Positions 1 to 8,891 of a stretch of DNA of 64,000 nt are shown here, one piece after another. The translations under genes and the position numbers were made by a program. The notes below the pieces were generated by a model, which was not told the origin of the DNA, searched no databases, and was given only the letters and a program-made list of their open reading frames with translations. Origin of the DNA: Spirochaetota bacterium (GTDB lineage: Bacteria > Spirochaetota > UBA12135 > COTS27 > JAFLEE01). Within the stretch, counting starts at the first letter, position 1, and each line of letters begins with the position of its first letter. The stretch spans positions 38,782 to 102,781 of the forward strand of contig JAFLEE010000008.1 of NCBI GenBank assembly GCA_017302015.1, given 5' to 3'.

Positions 1-1080
1 TAAGTGGGGGTCATCGGTGTAATGGCGTAGGCGCAGGTGGAAGCGATCGCGGCCATCCACCCGAACCGGCTTCGTCAGGGGCAGGAAGATCTTGGTGGGG
101 AGCCCATCGAGCCTCCAGGCGCGATCGACCCGCACCCCGAGGCTCACCTGCACGAGGCTCGCGCTCAATTCCTGTTTCACGACCATGGCCCGATAATTCG
201 CATCGTCGATGCGGCCCTCCAGGAGGCGGTCGAAAACCTGCCGAGCGTCGCAGGCCGCCACTACGTGCCGCGCCCGCTGCACGCGGCCGTCCTCGAGTTC
301 GACGCCAATAGCGGCGCCATCTTCGACAAGCACCCGCCTGGCCCCGGCGCGATAGACGAACTCGGCGCCCAGCGCCCGGGCGCGTCGATGGGCCGCGATG
401 GCCACCGGCAGCGAGCCGCCCAATGGGTAGCCCGCATTGCCCGTGCCCATCCAGGCGAAGGCCAGGATGGGGCCGGACATGGGGAAATCGGTCCACCCGA
501 TGAGGGCGGGGATGGCTTCCCGCAGGAAGGGGCTTCTAAGTCGGGCGCACCATTGGTGCACCGAAATCTTAGACCACTTCATCACCGTGGGAAGGGCGGG
601 AAGGGAGCGCAGGAGGCGGGGAAGGCTCTCGGGCGAGAGTGAAAACTCGTCCATCACGAAATGCCGTGCTTTTTCGATCGCCCCGCAAATGCCCTTGATC
701 GCGACGGCATCCTCGGGAGAAAGGGCGAGGAGATGTTCCTTAAGGCGCCGCGGGTCGATAGCGAGGTCGAGAACCTGGCCGCCCGAGCCGACATAGCGGC
801 CGAAACTTTCTAAGGGACGGAAGACGCGGCCTTCCAAGACGCCCAGGTCTTCCCACATGCGGCGGAAGCCCAGGTCTTTCCCGCAGCCCACGAAGTATTC
901 GATGCAATAGTCGAAGAGGTAGCCCTTGCGCTTCCACGCCGTACAGAGCCCTCCGGGGATATTGTGGCGCTCGAACACCCTCACCGACAGGCCCGAAAGC
1001 CTGGCATGCACCGCCGTCGAGAGGCCGGCGATCCCCGCGCCGATGACCGCGACATCCACCGGGGGGAGCGATTCGCTCAT
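1..1080 (-). CDS. NAD(P)/FAD-dependent oxidoreductase, phytoene-desaturase/amine-oxidase-like (C-terminus off window)
   Basis: The minus strand is open from an ATG at 1080 to the left edge (360 codons), so the C-terminus lies outside the window. The N-terminus reads DVAVIGAGIAGLS, a Rossmann GxGxxG dinucleotide-binding motif, followed about 35 residues later by a PGGLCTAW segment of the kind seen in phytoene desaturase and retinol saturase relatives. These enzymes are flavoproteins that reduce or isomerise carotenoids and other lipids; the substrate here is unknown. The start overlaps the stop of the upstream HXXEE gene by four bases (ATGA), so the two are probably cotranslated. Family assignment is secure at the flavoprotein level only. 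Confidence 0.8.
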   Translation of the reverse strand, partial: MSESLPPVDVAVIGAGIAGLSTAVHARLSGLSVRVFERHNIPGGLCTAWKRKGYLFDYCIEYFVGCGKDLGFRRMWEDLGVLEGRVFRPLESFGRYVGSGGQVLDLAIDPRRLKEHLLALSPEDAVAIKGICGAIEKARHFVMDEFSLSPESLPRLLRSLPALPTVMKWSKISVHQWCARLRSPFLREAIPALIGWTDFPMSGPILAFAWMGTGNAGYPLGGSLPVAIAAHRRARALGAEFVYRAGARRVLVEDGAAIGVELEDGRVQRARHVVAACDARQVFDRLLEGRIDDANYRAMVVKQELSASLVQVSLGVRVDRAWRLDGLPTKIFLPLTKPVRVDGRDRFHLRLRHYTDDPHL

Positions 1081-1709
1081 CCGACCGTTCCTTGGGCGGG
1101 CCTCCCCCGCTGCATGACGAACCTAAAGAGAAGGAGGTGGCCGACCACAGAGAACAAGATGGACCCCAGCCACCATTCCCACGCGTGGGTCAACCCGTGG
1201 GAGGTGACGAAAATGGCCGCATAGACCGAAATCGCGAATTGGATGGAGGCCATGACGAGGCCCGGGTTCCATCTCCGGTCCATGAGGCCCTGGCGGATGT
1301 GGGTGGCGCAATTGATGAGGCTGAAGATGATGATGAGCAGGCCGAAGCCGAGATGGATGGTCGCCAACACGCCGAAGACCGCGAAGGCCAGCCAGACGAG
1401 GAGGATATTGATCCAGAAGACCTTGCGGTCGGTGAGGGTTTCGGTGCCCTGCGGGTCTTTATTGACGTAGGTGTTGATGTATTCCTTGAACCCGCCCGGC
1501 CACAGATGCTCTTCGGTCTGGTGGATCAGGTAGAGGGGGATGTTCACCAAGGCCCAGAACATCGCCTGGGAGGGATGATAGAGGGAGAAAAGCGCGACGC
1601 CGGTGAGTACGGCGAGGACGGGCGCTAGGTGGGCCCACCGTTGGTCTTTCGCAAGGGCATCGATCACGGCAGCACCTCCATCTGGAACCCGGCGCGGCTT
1701 GGAAGGCAT
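1077..1709 (-). CDS. HXXEE domain-containing membrane protein
   Basis: About 210 residues with several hydrophobic segments. The motif HQTEE, then LWPGGF, matches the HXXEE family of small integral membrane proteins of unknown function. ATG 1709 is preferred over a TTG 39 bases upstream because GGGGA lies six bases before it. The product probably spans the membrane five or six times. It is the first gene of a two-gene unit with the flavoprotein downstream, which suggests a shared lipid or membrane role, but this is inference from context. Confidence 0.7.
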   Translation of the reverse strand: MPSKPRRVPDGGAAVIDALAKDQRWAHLAPVLAVLTGVALFSLYHPSQAMFWALVNIPLYLIHQTEEHLWPGGFKEYINTYVNKDPQGTETLTDRKVFWINILLVWLAFAVFGVLATIHLGFGLLIIIFSLINCATHIRQGLMDRRWNPGLVMASIQFAISVYAAIFVTSHGLTHAWEWWLGSILFSVVGHLLLFRFVMQRGRPAQGTVG

Positions 1710-2018
1710 AGGTGATCCCCGCCGCACGATGGTTTCGACTTGGTTCAAGCTACCATGAATGCAAAATCACTTGTCGCCCGAAGCCAGATTCCCGCCAACC
1801 AAACTGGCGCGAAAGGCTCGTCGGGGCCGATGACACCGGTTCAAATGGCTTAAGCGCCCCCTGCGCGGCCATCAAGCGCAGGTTATGATTGATCCCATTC
1901 CCCCGCCGGCCCGCGGGGGCGGGGCTCCCCGGAGGAACCCATTGGCACGAGCCGGGCCCATGATCTTTACGCCCAACCGCATGACGGTGTGGGCGCAAGC
2001 GCCCTGAGGATGGCGGCC
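1710..2018. other. Intergenic region with an orphan promoter-leader cassette
   Basis: Divergent spacer between the HXXEE gene (minus) and an AraC gene (plus). Apart from the cassette at 1876-1943 (described separately) I see no gene in it. GAGG at 2006-2009 serves the AraC start. Confidence 0.5.
1876..1943 (+). promoter_or_regulatory. Promoter-leader cassette, near copy of 12678-12745
   Basis: Contains TATGAT at 1884-1889, followed by TGATCCCAT, a GC-rich CCGGCC..GCGGGG segment and GGAGGAACCCATTGG. The whole stretch aligns almost base for base with the leader of the GH2-like gene at 12741, but here the start codon position reads ATT, so no gene follows. It is probably a duplicated or orphaned 5' leader. 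Confidence 0.55.
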
Positions 2019-2879
2019 ATGAAGATATTCCACCCGGAAATCCTCTCCAAAGCGGGCCTGCGCATCGATGCCCGGAAAAACTCCAACGCCTCGCCCACGC
2101 CCCTCCATGTCCACCACGGGGTAGAACTCGTCTACGTCTATTCGGGGGCCGGCACCACGGCCATCGATGGAACCAGCTACCCGATCACCAAGGGCACGGT
2201 CTGCCTGATCCCGGAAGGCTTGACCCACCACTACACGACGGAGCACCCGTTCCGCTTCTATAATATCCTCTTCGGTTTCGATGTTTTCTCCCCCCCGGAA
2301 CTCGCGGAACTGCGCGCCTTGCCCATGATGGCGTCCCTTTTTTTCGACGCTGGGAAAAACGGCGCCCGCACGCTCTCGCTCATGCCCACCCAGCATCTTT
2401 TGTTCGAGTTCACCGCCGAGAACCTCATCCATGAGGTGGGCGCCCCCAATGTCTTTTCCCTCGTGCGCGCCAAGGCCCTGGTCAAAGAACTCCTCATCCT
2501 CATCGCCCGCAAGGCCCAGGAGCCGCGGCAGGCCTTCTGCGCGCGCCCGAGCCGGGCCTTCATCCGCATGCTCGGGTTCGTCCATGAGCATTACACCGAG
2601 AAGGTCAGCCTGGGCCAGGTGGCCGCGGCGGGCGGCTTGTCGGAGAAATACGCCAGCGTCGTCTTCCAGGAGAGCGCCGGGAAGAGTTTCGTCGACTACC
2701 TCACCCAATTGCGGCTCGACATGGCAAAGCACCTGCTTAAGACCAGCGACGCCCCCATCATCGAGATCGCGTTCCGCTGCGGGTTCAACGACGCGAGTTA
2801 TTTCACCCTGCAATTCAAGCGCGACACCCATCAGACGCCGCGCCAGTTTCGCCACCAGGCCATCACGAAATCCTTATAG
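2019..2879 (+). CDS. AraC family transcriptional regulator
   Basis: 286 residues. The N-terminal half is a cupin-like sensing domain (HVHHGVELVYVYSG near residue 25). The C-terminal ~100 residues hold two helix-turn-helix units, including VSLGQVAAAGGLSEKYAS and EIAFRCGFNDASYFTLQFKR, with the TPRQFR end typical of AraC/XylS regulators. ATG 2019 is chosen over GTG 1989 and ATG 2010 because GAGG at 2006-2009 has ideal spacing to it. The glycosidase gene 177 bases downstream on the same strand is the likely target: two identical 10-bp direct repeats 22 bp apart lie between them. The inducer is presumably a sugar (family inference). Confidence 0.9.
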   Translation: MKIFHPEILSKAGLRIDARKNSNASPTPLHVHHGVELVYVYSGAGTTAIDGTSYPITKGTVCLIPEGLTHHYTTEHPFRFYNILFGFDVFSPPELAELRALPMMASLFFDAGKNGARTLSLMPTQHLLFEFTAENLIHEVGAPNVFSLVRAKALVKELLILIARKAQEPRQAFCARPSRAFIRMLGFVHEHYTEKVSLGQVAAAGGLSEKYASVVFQESAGKSFVDYLTQLRLDMAKHLLKTSDAPIIEIAFRCGFNDASYFTLQFKRDTHQTPRQFRHQAITKSL

Positions 2880-2927
2880 TTTGACCTCCCTTCTCTTATA
2901 GTTTTTGTGCCAGCGATGGCCTATACT
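2873..2927 (+). promoter_or_regulatory. AraC-type tandem operator and -10 element for the GH-A gene
   Basis: CTTATAGTTT occurs at 2873-2882 and again at 2895-2904, a 22-bp period that puts both copies on one helix face. The second copy overlaps where a -35 would sit for the TATACT at 2922-2927 (17-bp spacing), and no good -35 is present. This is the class II activator arrangement known for AraC proteins. Confidence 0.6.
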
Positions 2928-3056
2928 CGTGGGGAGCCGGAGGACCTCATGGAGTGGGTTCTCCTCCCTTGGGCCAAAGGCCGCGAAGGGTTTTCTGCAT
3001 CGATCCACCGCGGAATCGAGCGGCCCAGGGGCTTGGAGCCCAATAAGGAGCGTCAA

Positions 3057-5909
3057 ATGAATATCCGAAATATGCTGAGAATCGTTCTCTTGGGTTTGTC
3101 CCTCGCCGGGGTTTCTCCGACCCTCTTCCCGGAAAATCTCATGTTCAACGCCGGCTTCGAATTGGGCGGCGCCGGCTATCAATGCATCAAAAATTTGCGC
3201 CCCGACCGCAATCCCGATTTGGTCTATGAGGCGCCGATGGCCGATCCCTCCACCCGTGTTTCGGGGAAGCAATCCCTGAAGATCCCCAACCGCTTCGCCG
3301 AGGCGATCTACTTCTCGTCGTATTTCCACGCCGAAAGGGTCAAGCCGAACACGGCCTATGCCCTCTCGGTCTGGCTCAAGAGTTCGGCTGGCAATTATCC
3401 CGCCGTCTTGATCGCCCGTTCCTCCACGCGTTGGACGAGCTACGCAACGAGCGTCATCCGCATCGGGAAGGAGTGGGAACGATTCGTGGTAAATTTCAAG
3501 ACCGACCAAGCGGTCGATTATTTCCGCTTCGTATTGCTGTGCGGAAAAGAAGACGCCCCCTGCGATCTTTGGATGGATGATGTGGCGCTCGTCGCAGACG
3601 GCGAAGCCCCTGACAACCCGGGCCTGTCGGGCTTCCCCAAGGTCGAACCCCTTTTCATCCAAGATGGGGCCCTGAAAGAGATTCCGGTGGCGGTGGAGTT
3701 CGAAAATCAACTCCCCCGCCCGGGCGCCGCCTCGCTCCAGGTCTCCGTCACCAATCCTTTTACCCAGCAGAGGGTCTTCGCCACCGAGCTTCCGGTCGAT
3801 CTCTCGACGGCGGGGATAAAGAATCTGCGTCTGGCGATCCCGGCGAGCATCGGCTATGGGAGTTACCGGGTGGCCTTGTCCTCGGGGGGCGCGGGGGGCC
3901 GCTGGATGCAGGGCACCTTCGCCATTTCGGGGAAGTACCAGCCGAAGGCGGTCGATATCGACCAAGACTTCTGCCTCAGCCTCAACGACCAGGGCGGGAT
4001 GGAAGGCGGGCTTGCGATCGCGACGCCTTTTTGGGCGGATTATTGGTCGAAGGCGGTGCCCGAATTGAAGGTCGCCAGAGGCATGGTGGCGAGCGGGCCC
4101 CTCGAGGCGAAATATGCCCTGGTGCAGCGCATGGGCTGCCGCCTCTTGAGGCTCTGGTCTCCGGGGAACATCCGCTGGAGCCAGGTGGAGCCCGAGGAGG
4201 GGCGCTTCGATTTCTCCCCCATCGACCGCACCTTGCGCATGACCGAACGGCACGGCATGAAGGTGCTCCTGGTCTTGGGGAATATGGATTTCATGGATGT
4301 AAATACCGGCGCCGAGTACGCCAACGGGTCTTTGCCCGACTGGCTCAAGGATAAAAGCGAGGTCCGGGAAAAGTTCCCGATCAAGGGGAAGTACACCAAG
4401 GGGCGGGTTTACTTGCCCCCCATGGATTTATGGGAGCGCTATGTGCGGAAAACCGTCGCGTATTGCGCGGGTCGCGTGACCCATTACGAGCTCATGAACG
4501 AGCCGAACCTGATCTTTTCGGATCCCGCCGATTACCTGGGGTACGCCAAAGCGGCCGCGGCGATCCTGAAGGAGTACGGCAAGAAGCGCGTCGGACCGTG
4601 CACGACCGGGGACCTCGGCGGCCAGGCCACGACCTTCCTCGGGCAATTCATCTCGGGCAAGGGGCTGGATTTCGTGGATATCGTCTCCTTCCACCCGTAT
4701 GACGCGAAAGAATTGTCTTCTCGCATGCCCGCCGACAAGCAAATCCAGGAATTCAAGGCCCTGGTCGAGCAAGCCGGCGAGAGGCCCACCCCTCTCTGGA
4801 ACACCGAATTGTATTTCATGGACTCCAAGAGCAAGACCACCGTGGAGCGTGATAGCAAGCCCTACCATCCCGCCCGCAGGATCCTCATCGACCTGGGCGA
4901 GGGGGTCCGGCAATCCATCAACCAGACGCTCCAGTCTTTGTGGAATACCGAGTTCCATCCCGGCCAGATGGAATATCCCCAAACGATTATTTTGCCGTCG
5001 ACGGTCTACGTGTCGCTGAACGCCCTCGCGCGCCTCTTCGAGGGGGCGGTGCCGGTGGCGAAGTTCCGTTGGCCAGAAGAGTCCATCTGCTACGTCTACA
5101 AACGGGAGGGCGCGGCCATGGCCGCCTATTGGAATTACGGGGAGGCCCCGACCTCCACCGCCCGCCTCCAAACGAGACTGCGCGACTCCGTCACTTTGGT
5201 TGATCTGTGCGGCAATCGCCTCGCGTTCGACGGGGTTTCGCTGCCGCTCGGGCAAGCGCCCTGCTATCTGGTGGATTCCGCACCGGGGGGGGCCGAACTT
5301 TTAGTTCTCGCCCTGAAAGAGGCCACCCTCGTGGGTGTCGACGCGAACGAGGGCAAGAAGCCGGCCGGGGCCGAATGGGGGCCCGTGAAACTGCTCATCG
5401 ATGATTTCGAAGCGCCCAAGGCCTGGGTGGTGGGCTCCACCGTCGCCGGCGGGCCATCGGCTAAAACGGAAATGGTCGGCCCCGATGGGGTCGCGGGCCT
5501 CCCCCAAGGGAAGCAGGCCCTCAAGGTGGATTTCAGCGCGGAAAGCTTCGTCGAAGGCCAGACCACCCACAAAACGCCTTGTGTCCGCACGATCTTCGAC
5601 ATGAAGAAGGTCGATGGCTCCGTTTCGACCCTGTCTTTCTGGTTGCGCGCCGAGCAAGACATGAGCCTGACCATCGGGCTCCCCAAAAAGGATTGGTCCG
5701 ACCGCTTGACCACGACTCTGCGCCTGAAGAAGACCGACGGCTGGAAAAAGTTCGCCCTGTCGATGGAAGGCGACTTCCGCCTCTCCGAGAAAAAATGGCC
5801 CCTCGGCGAATTAAAGGGAGAACTCTGGTTCTATAATCGCTCGGTTCCTGCCGGGGGAACGCTCAACCCGGCGGGGGTGGTCTATCTGGATGAGGTCGCG
5901 CTGCGATGA
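3057..5909 (+). CDS. Secreted clan GH-A glycoside hydrolase with N- and C-terminal binding domains
   Basis: 950 residues from ATG 3057, which follows AAGGAG at 3045-3050; the upstream in-frame extension has no such support. A hydrophobic signal peptide (about 1-20) leads into ENLMFNAGFELG, the usual opening of a CBM4/9-type jelly-roll (about 25-175). The TIM barrel begins near residue 320. The segment HYELMNEPN places the acid/base Glu at 482, and PLWNTELYF places the nucleophile Glu at 584, both typical of clan GH-A. A second jelly-roll-like domain occupies the last ~170 residues. The exact GH family (GH5- or GH39-like) and substrate cannot be settled by eye. It is followed by an esterase with a start codon overlapping its stop, so the two are probably cotranscribed. 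Confidence 0.82.
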   Translation: MNIRNMLRIVLLGLSLAGVSPTLFPENLMFNAGFELGGAGYQCIKNLRPDRNPDLVYEAPMADPSTRVSGKQSLKIPNRFAEAIYFSSYFHAERVKPNTAYALSVWLKSSAGNYPAVLIARSSTRWTSYATSVIRIGKEWERFVVNFKTDQAVDYFRFVLLCGKEDAPCDLWMDDVALVADGEAPDNPGLSGFPKVEPLFIQDGALKEIPVAVEFENQLPRPGAASLQVSVTNPFTQQRVFATELPVDLSTAGIKNLRLAIPASIGYGSYRVALSSGGAGGRWMQGTFAISGKYQPKAVDIDQDFCLSLNDQGGMEGGLAIATPFWADYWSKAVPELKVARGMVASGPLEAKYALVQRMGCRLLRLWSPGNIRWSQVEPEEGRFDFSPIDRTLRMTERHGMKVLLVLGNMDFMDVNTGAEYANGSLPDWLKDKSEVREKFPIKGKYTKGRVYLPPMDLWERYVRKTVAYCAGRVTHYELMNEPNLIFSDPADYLGYAKAAAAILKEYGKKRVGPCTTGDLGGQATTFLGQFISGKGLDFVDIVSFHPYDAKELSSRMPADKQIQEFKALVEQAGERPTPLWNTELYFMDSKSKTTVERDSKPYHPARRILIDLGEGVRQSINQTLQSLWNTEFHPGQMEYPQTIILPSTVYVSLNALARLFEGAVPVAKFRWPEESICYVYKREGAAMAAYWNYGEAPTSTARLQTRLRDSVTLVDLCGNRLAFDGVSLPLGQAPCYLVDSAPGGAELLVLALKEATLVGVDANEGKKPAGAEWGPVKLLIDDFEAPKAWVVGSTVAGGPSAKTEMVGPDGVAGLPQGKQALKVDFSAESFVEGQTTHKTPCVRTIFDMKKVDGSVSTLSFWLRAEQDMSLTIGLPKKDWSDRLTTTLRLKKTDGWKKFALSMEGDFRLSEKKWPLGELKGELWFYNRSVPAGGTLNPAGVVYLDEVALR

Positions 5910-6031
5910 TTGCAGCATGGGGGCAACCTCACGGCGGGGGTGGACCCGCAAGGCGACAACTCGGGTCGGGCCCAAGAACCTGGCCGCGCGACGGTCGGGC
6001 AAGCGGGCGGCATCGGGAGATCCCTTCGTGG

Positions 6032-7114
6032 ATGGTTCGATGCGTCCTAAGGCTCACTTTTGCCCTATCGGTGATGGGAAGCCTCGCGAGCGTCCTTTGG
6101 GCGGCCGCCTCCAATAGCGAAATGGCAAAAAGAACCTTTTTCCTCAAGGCCCCGGGCGCGCGCGTGGTCGAACTGAAGGGCGAGTGGGCAAAAACGAACA
6201 TCCCGCTACTGCCCGATGGTGCGGGGCGATGGTCTGTGGATCTCGCCGCCCTCCCGGCGGGCGTATGGACCTATTCGTTCCTGGTGGATGGACTCAACGT
6301 GCTCGACCCGTCGAACCCAGAGGTCAATCCCGAATATTTCGGGGTTAAGAAAAATATCCTGCACCTCCCCGCGTCCCCCCCAGCGCCGTGGGATTGGCAA
6401 AACGTCCCCCATGGGGTTCTTCACACGCACGCCTATGAATCGAAGGCGCTGGGGCAACGAAGGCATTTGGTGGTGTATACCCCAGCCGGCTACGGCGCAA
6501 AGCCTGCTCGGCTGTATCCGCTGCTGGTGCTCCAACATGGCTTCGGGGGCTCCCGGGGCTCTTGGGTCGCCCATGGAAGGGCCAACCTCATCCTCGACAA
6601 CCTCATCGCCGCGGGGCATGCCAAACCGATGGTCGTGGTCATGCTCGACGGCCATTCGGGGAACTCCCAGCAAGCGCAAGATTCCAGCGGCGTCGAGGCT
6701 TTCCGGCAGGAGCTCCTAAGCGATGCGATCCCGCTGGTGGAAAGGGAGTATCGGCTGGCCGGGAATCCCGGCGCAAGGGCGCTCTTTGGTTTAAGCATGG
6801 GGGCCAAGCAGGCAACGACCGTGGGCTTGGGGAGCCTCGACCTATTCGGCTGGGTGGGCGGATTCAGCGCGATCGCCTACCCCGGGCCCGAAATACTCGA
6901 CCGCCTTGTCGAGGCGCCGGAACGAGCCCAAAGCCTCAAATTACTCTGGCTGGCTTGGGGGCGCGATGATGCGCGCGCCGTGTCGGCCGGGGAACCCTTC
7001 CTCGAGCAATTGCGGAAAACACGTATCCGATATCAATGGAAAGTGGTGGATGGCGGGCATGAGTGGGCGGTCTGGCAGCGCTGCTTGGTTGACCTCCTCC
7101 CTAAACTCTTCTAA
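6032..7114 (+). CDS. Secreted alpha/beta-hydrolase esterase (CE1/esterase D-like) with N-terminal E-set domain
   Basis: 360 residues from ATG 6032, chosen because MVRCVLRLTFALSVMGSLAS makes a signal peptide; an in-frame ATG at 5906 overlaps the previous stop and would add 42 arginine- and glycine-rich residues. An immunoglobulin-like E-set domain (about 35-120: FFLKAPGARVVELKGEW) precedes an esterase domain with PLLVLQHGFGG, the nucleophile elbow GLSMG (Ser255) and GGHEWAVW carrying the His. This layout is that of bacterial feruloyl and acetyl xylan esterase relatives. It probably removes acyl groups from the glycan cut by the neighbouring glycosidase. Confidence 0.8.
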   Translation: MVRCVLRLTFALSVMGSLASVLWAAASNSEMAKRTFFLKAPGARVVELKGEWAKTNIPLLPDGAGRWSVDLAALPAGVWTYSFLVDGLNVLDPSNPEVNPEYFGVKKNILHLPASPPAPWDWQNVPHGVLHTHAYESKALGQRRHLVVYTPAGYGAKPARLYPLLVLQHGFGGSRGSWVAHGRANLILDNLIAAGHAKPMVVVMLDGHSGNSQQAQDSSGVEAFRQELLSDAIPLVEREYRLAGNPGARALFGLSMGAKQATTVGLGSLDLFGWVGGFSAIAYPGPEILDRLVEAPERAQSLKLLWLAWGRDDARAVSAGEPFLEQLRKTRIRYQWKVVDGGHEWAVWQRCLVDLLPKLF

Positions 7115-7177
7115 AATCAAAAAACAGATGCCTAGGCACCTCCATCGGAAGGATCCTCGCGCGCCCGTCGAAGGGCG

Positions 7178-7196
7178 TTCGCCCGGAGTGGGCGAA
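7178..7196 (+). other. Small perfect hairpin in the gap before the binding-protein gene
   Basis: TTCGCCC (7178-7184) pairs with GGGCGAA (7190-7196) around a 5-base loop. No U-tract follows, so it may be an mRNA stabiliser or attenuator rather than an intrinsic terminator. Confidence 0.3.
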
Positions 7197-7274
7197 ATAC
7201 ACTGCCATCGACCCCATGAACCGATCGCGATTGGCTAACGATGATTCGGCCCCGCCGCCTCTAGGAGATCCACC

Positions 7275-8750
7275 ATGAAGACCTTTTTTTTCTTCTTGCT
7301 CATCGGCTTGATCATTTTCTCCCAGGCCATGGTCTATCAAGGGCAACGTGAAACGGCCGGGGTGCCGACGCTCTATTGGGTCACGGATCCCAACCCCGCG
7401 CGCCACGAGCAGATCGCGCTCTTTCGGGCCTGGCTCAAGAAGAACAAATACCCCGATATCCAGGTGAAACTGGATGTCGCCAATCGCGGCCTCCAGAAAA
7501 CGATCGTCCAGGGGGTGGCCGGCGATATCATCGACGCCGGGGGGACGCAGGTGCCGGTGCTGCAGGCCATGGGGCTGCTCGAAGAGGTCGGGCCGCGCCT
7601 GGCCTCCTTCGGGCTTCCCGTTTTCCAGAGTTACGAGGCCATCCGCCATGAGCTCGTGCTCGACGGGAAGGCCTACGGCACCCCATGCAATGTGACCCCG
7701 GCGCTCTATATCGTCAACCAGGGCCTCTTCGAGCGTTTCGGCCTGCCCCCGCCGCCCCGCCGCTGGTCGTTCGAGGAGTTCGAGAGCCGGGGGAAACGAT
7801 TCGTGGCGAAAGCCAACGAGGGCCGCAAGCACCGCGAGATCTTTTTCGCCTATCGGGTCGACAGCGTGGTGCTGCGCCGTTCCCTCGGGCTCGGCGTCTA
7901 TAACGAAACCCTCACCGGGCCGTGGCCGGACCTTCCCGCCGTCGCGCGGGTCCTAAAGAGGGTCTACCAGTGGACCTATGTGGACCATCTAATACCCAGC
8001 GAGGCCGAACTCTCTTCGATGGCCACGGAACAGGGCTACGGGAGCGCCGATTACCAGCTCTTCCACAAGGGCTTTTTCGCCATGACCTGGGGCGGCCGCC
8101 ACGCGCTCATCCAACTCCGGCAGATGGCCCCCGCGCTCCATCTCTCGGGGGTCGAGATGCCCAACGGGGGCTACCCCAATACCCTCACGAGCAGCCGTTC
8201 CCTCGTGCTGTATGCGGGCTCCCGCCAAAAAGAATGGGCCAAGTATTTCTTCGCGTTCCTCCGGAGCGAAGACTATAGCCTGCATGTGGTGCAGGATGCC
8301 GACAGCATGCCGCCCCTCCCCGCCGTGCTCGACCGCAAGGCGTTCCTGGAGCCGGCGGCCTTCACCAACGAATGGCCGCTCCACAAGGCCTACGCCCAAG
8401 CCGCCCGCGAACTCGCCATCGGCTATGAGATCAGCCCGTTCCTTCCCCCGACGGTGAACAGCCTTAAAATGAAGGCGGGGGCCCTGTTTATGAACGGCGT
8501 GATCACGGCCGAGGAGGCGGTGCGCCAGGCCGCGGAGGGGGTGAATGAGGAGATCGAAAAGTACGTGGGGCGCACCCCCGAGCGAAAGCGCCAATTCGAA
8601 AAAGCCAAGGCGCTCCAAGTGAAGATCGATGCCCTCAAGGCCAATGGGGAAAAAATCCCCGCCGAGTGGATCGCCAATAATTTCCTGAGGAAATACTACC
8701 TCGATACGGGGAAGGCTTACTGGCGTACGGCCGGAAAGACCATGGAATAG
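7275..8750 (+). CDS. Extracellular solute-binding protein (ABC transporter, family 1)
   Basis: 491 residues with a hydrophobic N-terminus (FFFFLLIGLIIFSQAM) and AGGAG eight bases before ATG 7275. The body has the family 1 sugar-binding pattern: an early LYWVTDPNP strand, a GDIIDAGGT hinge-type segment, FFAMTWGGRHA, and a long helical C-terminus. Such proteins deliver oligosaccharides to an ABC importer. No permease or ATPase gene is present nearby, so the importer must be encoded elsewhere or be shared. There is no clear lipobox Cys, so the membrane attachment may be an uncleaved anchor. Confidence 0.75.
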   Translation: MKTFFFFLLIGLIIFSQAMVYQGQRETAGVPTLYWVTDPNPARHEQIALFRAWLKKNKYPDIQVKLDVANRGLQKTIVQGVAGDIIDAGGTQVPVLQAMGLLEEVGPRLASFGLPVFQSYEAIRHELVLDGKAYGTPCNVTPALYIVNQGLFERFGLPPPPRRWSFEEFESRGKRFVAKANEGRKHREIFFAYRVDSVVLRRSLGLGVYNETLTGPWPDLPAVARVLKRVYQWTYVDHLIPSEAELSSMATEQGYGSADYQLFHKGFFAMTWGGRHALIQLRQMAPALHLSGVEMPNGGYPNTLTSSRSLVLYAGSRQKEWAKYFFAFLRSEDYSLHVVQDADSMPPLPAVLDRKAFLEPAAFTNEWPLHKAYAQAARELAIGYEISPFLPPTVNSLKMKAGALFMNGVITAEEAVRQAAEGVNEEIEKYVGRTPERKRQFEKAKALQVKIDALKANGEKIPAEWIANNFLRKYYLDTGKAYWRTAGKTME

Positions 8751-8855
8751 GCCACCGATGCCGGGGGGAAACCCTAAATTCAAGATGCTGCCCCCTTCGC
8801 CAGTCGCAGACTCACCGGAAAGGCCGGCGTCATCGGCTCTTCCTCCTTTGGGCCA

Positions 8856-8880
8856 ATCGTTTGAGATGTCATAAAACGAT
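8856..8880 (+). promoter_or_regulatory. Palindromic operator candidate before the SGNH gene
   Basis: ATCGTTT (8856-8862) and AAACGAT (8874-8880) form an inverted repeat directly before the start at 8892. It encloses the first part of ATGTCATAAAACG (8866-8878), a 13-mer found again upstream of the SGNH gene at 19673. Confidence 0.45.
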
Positions 8881-8891
8881 CGCATTTACCC

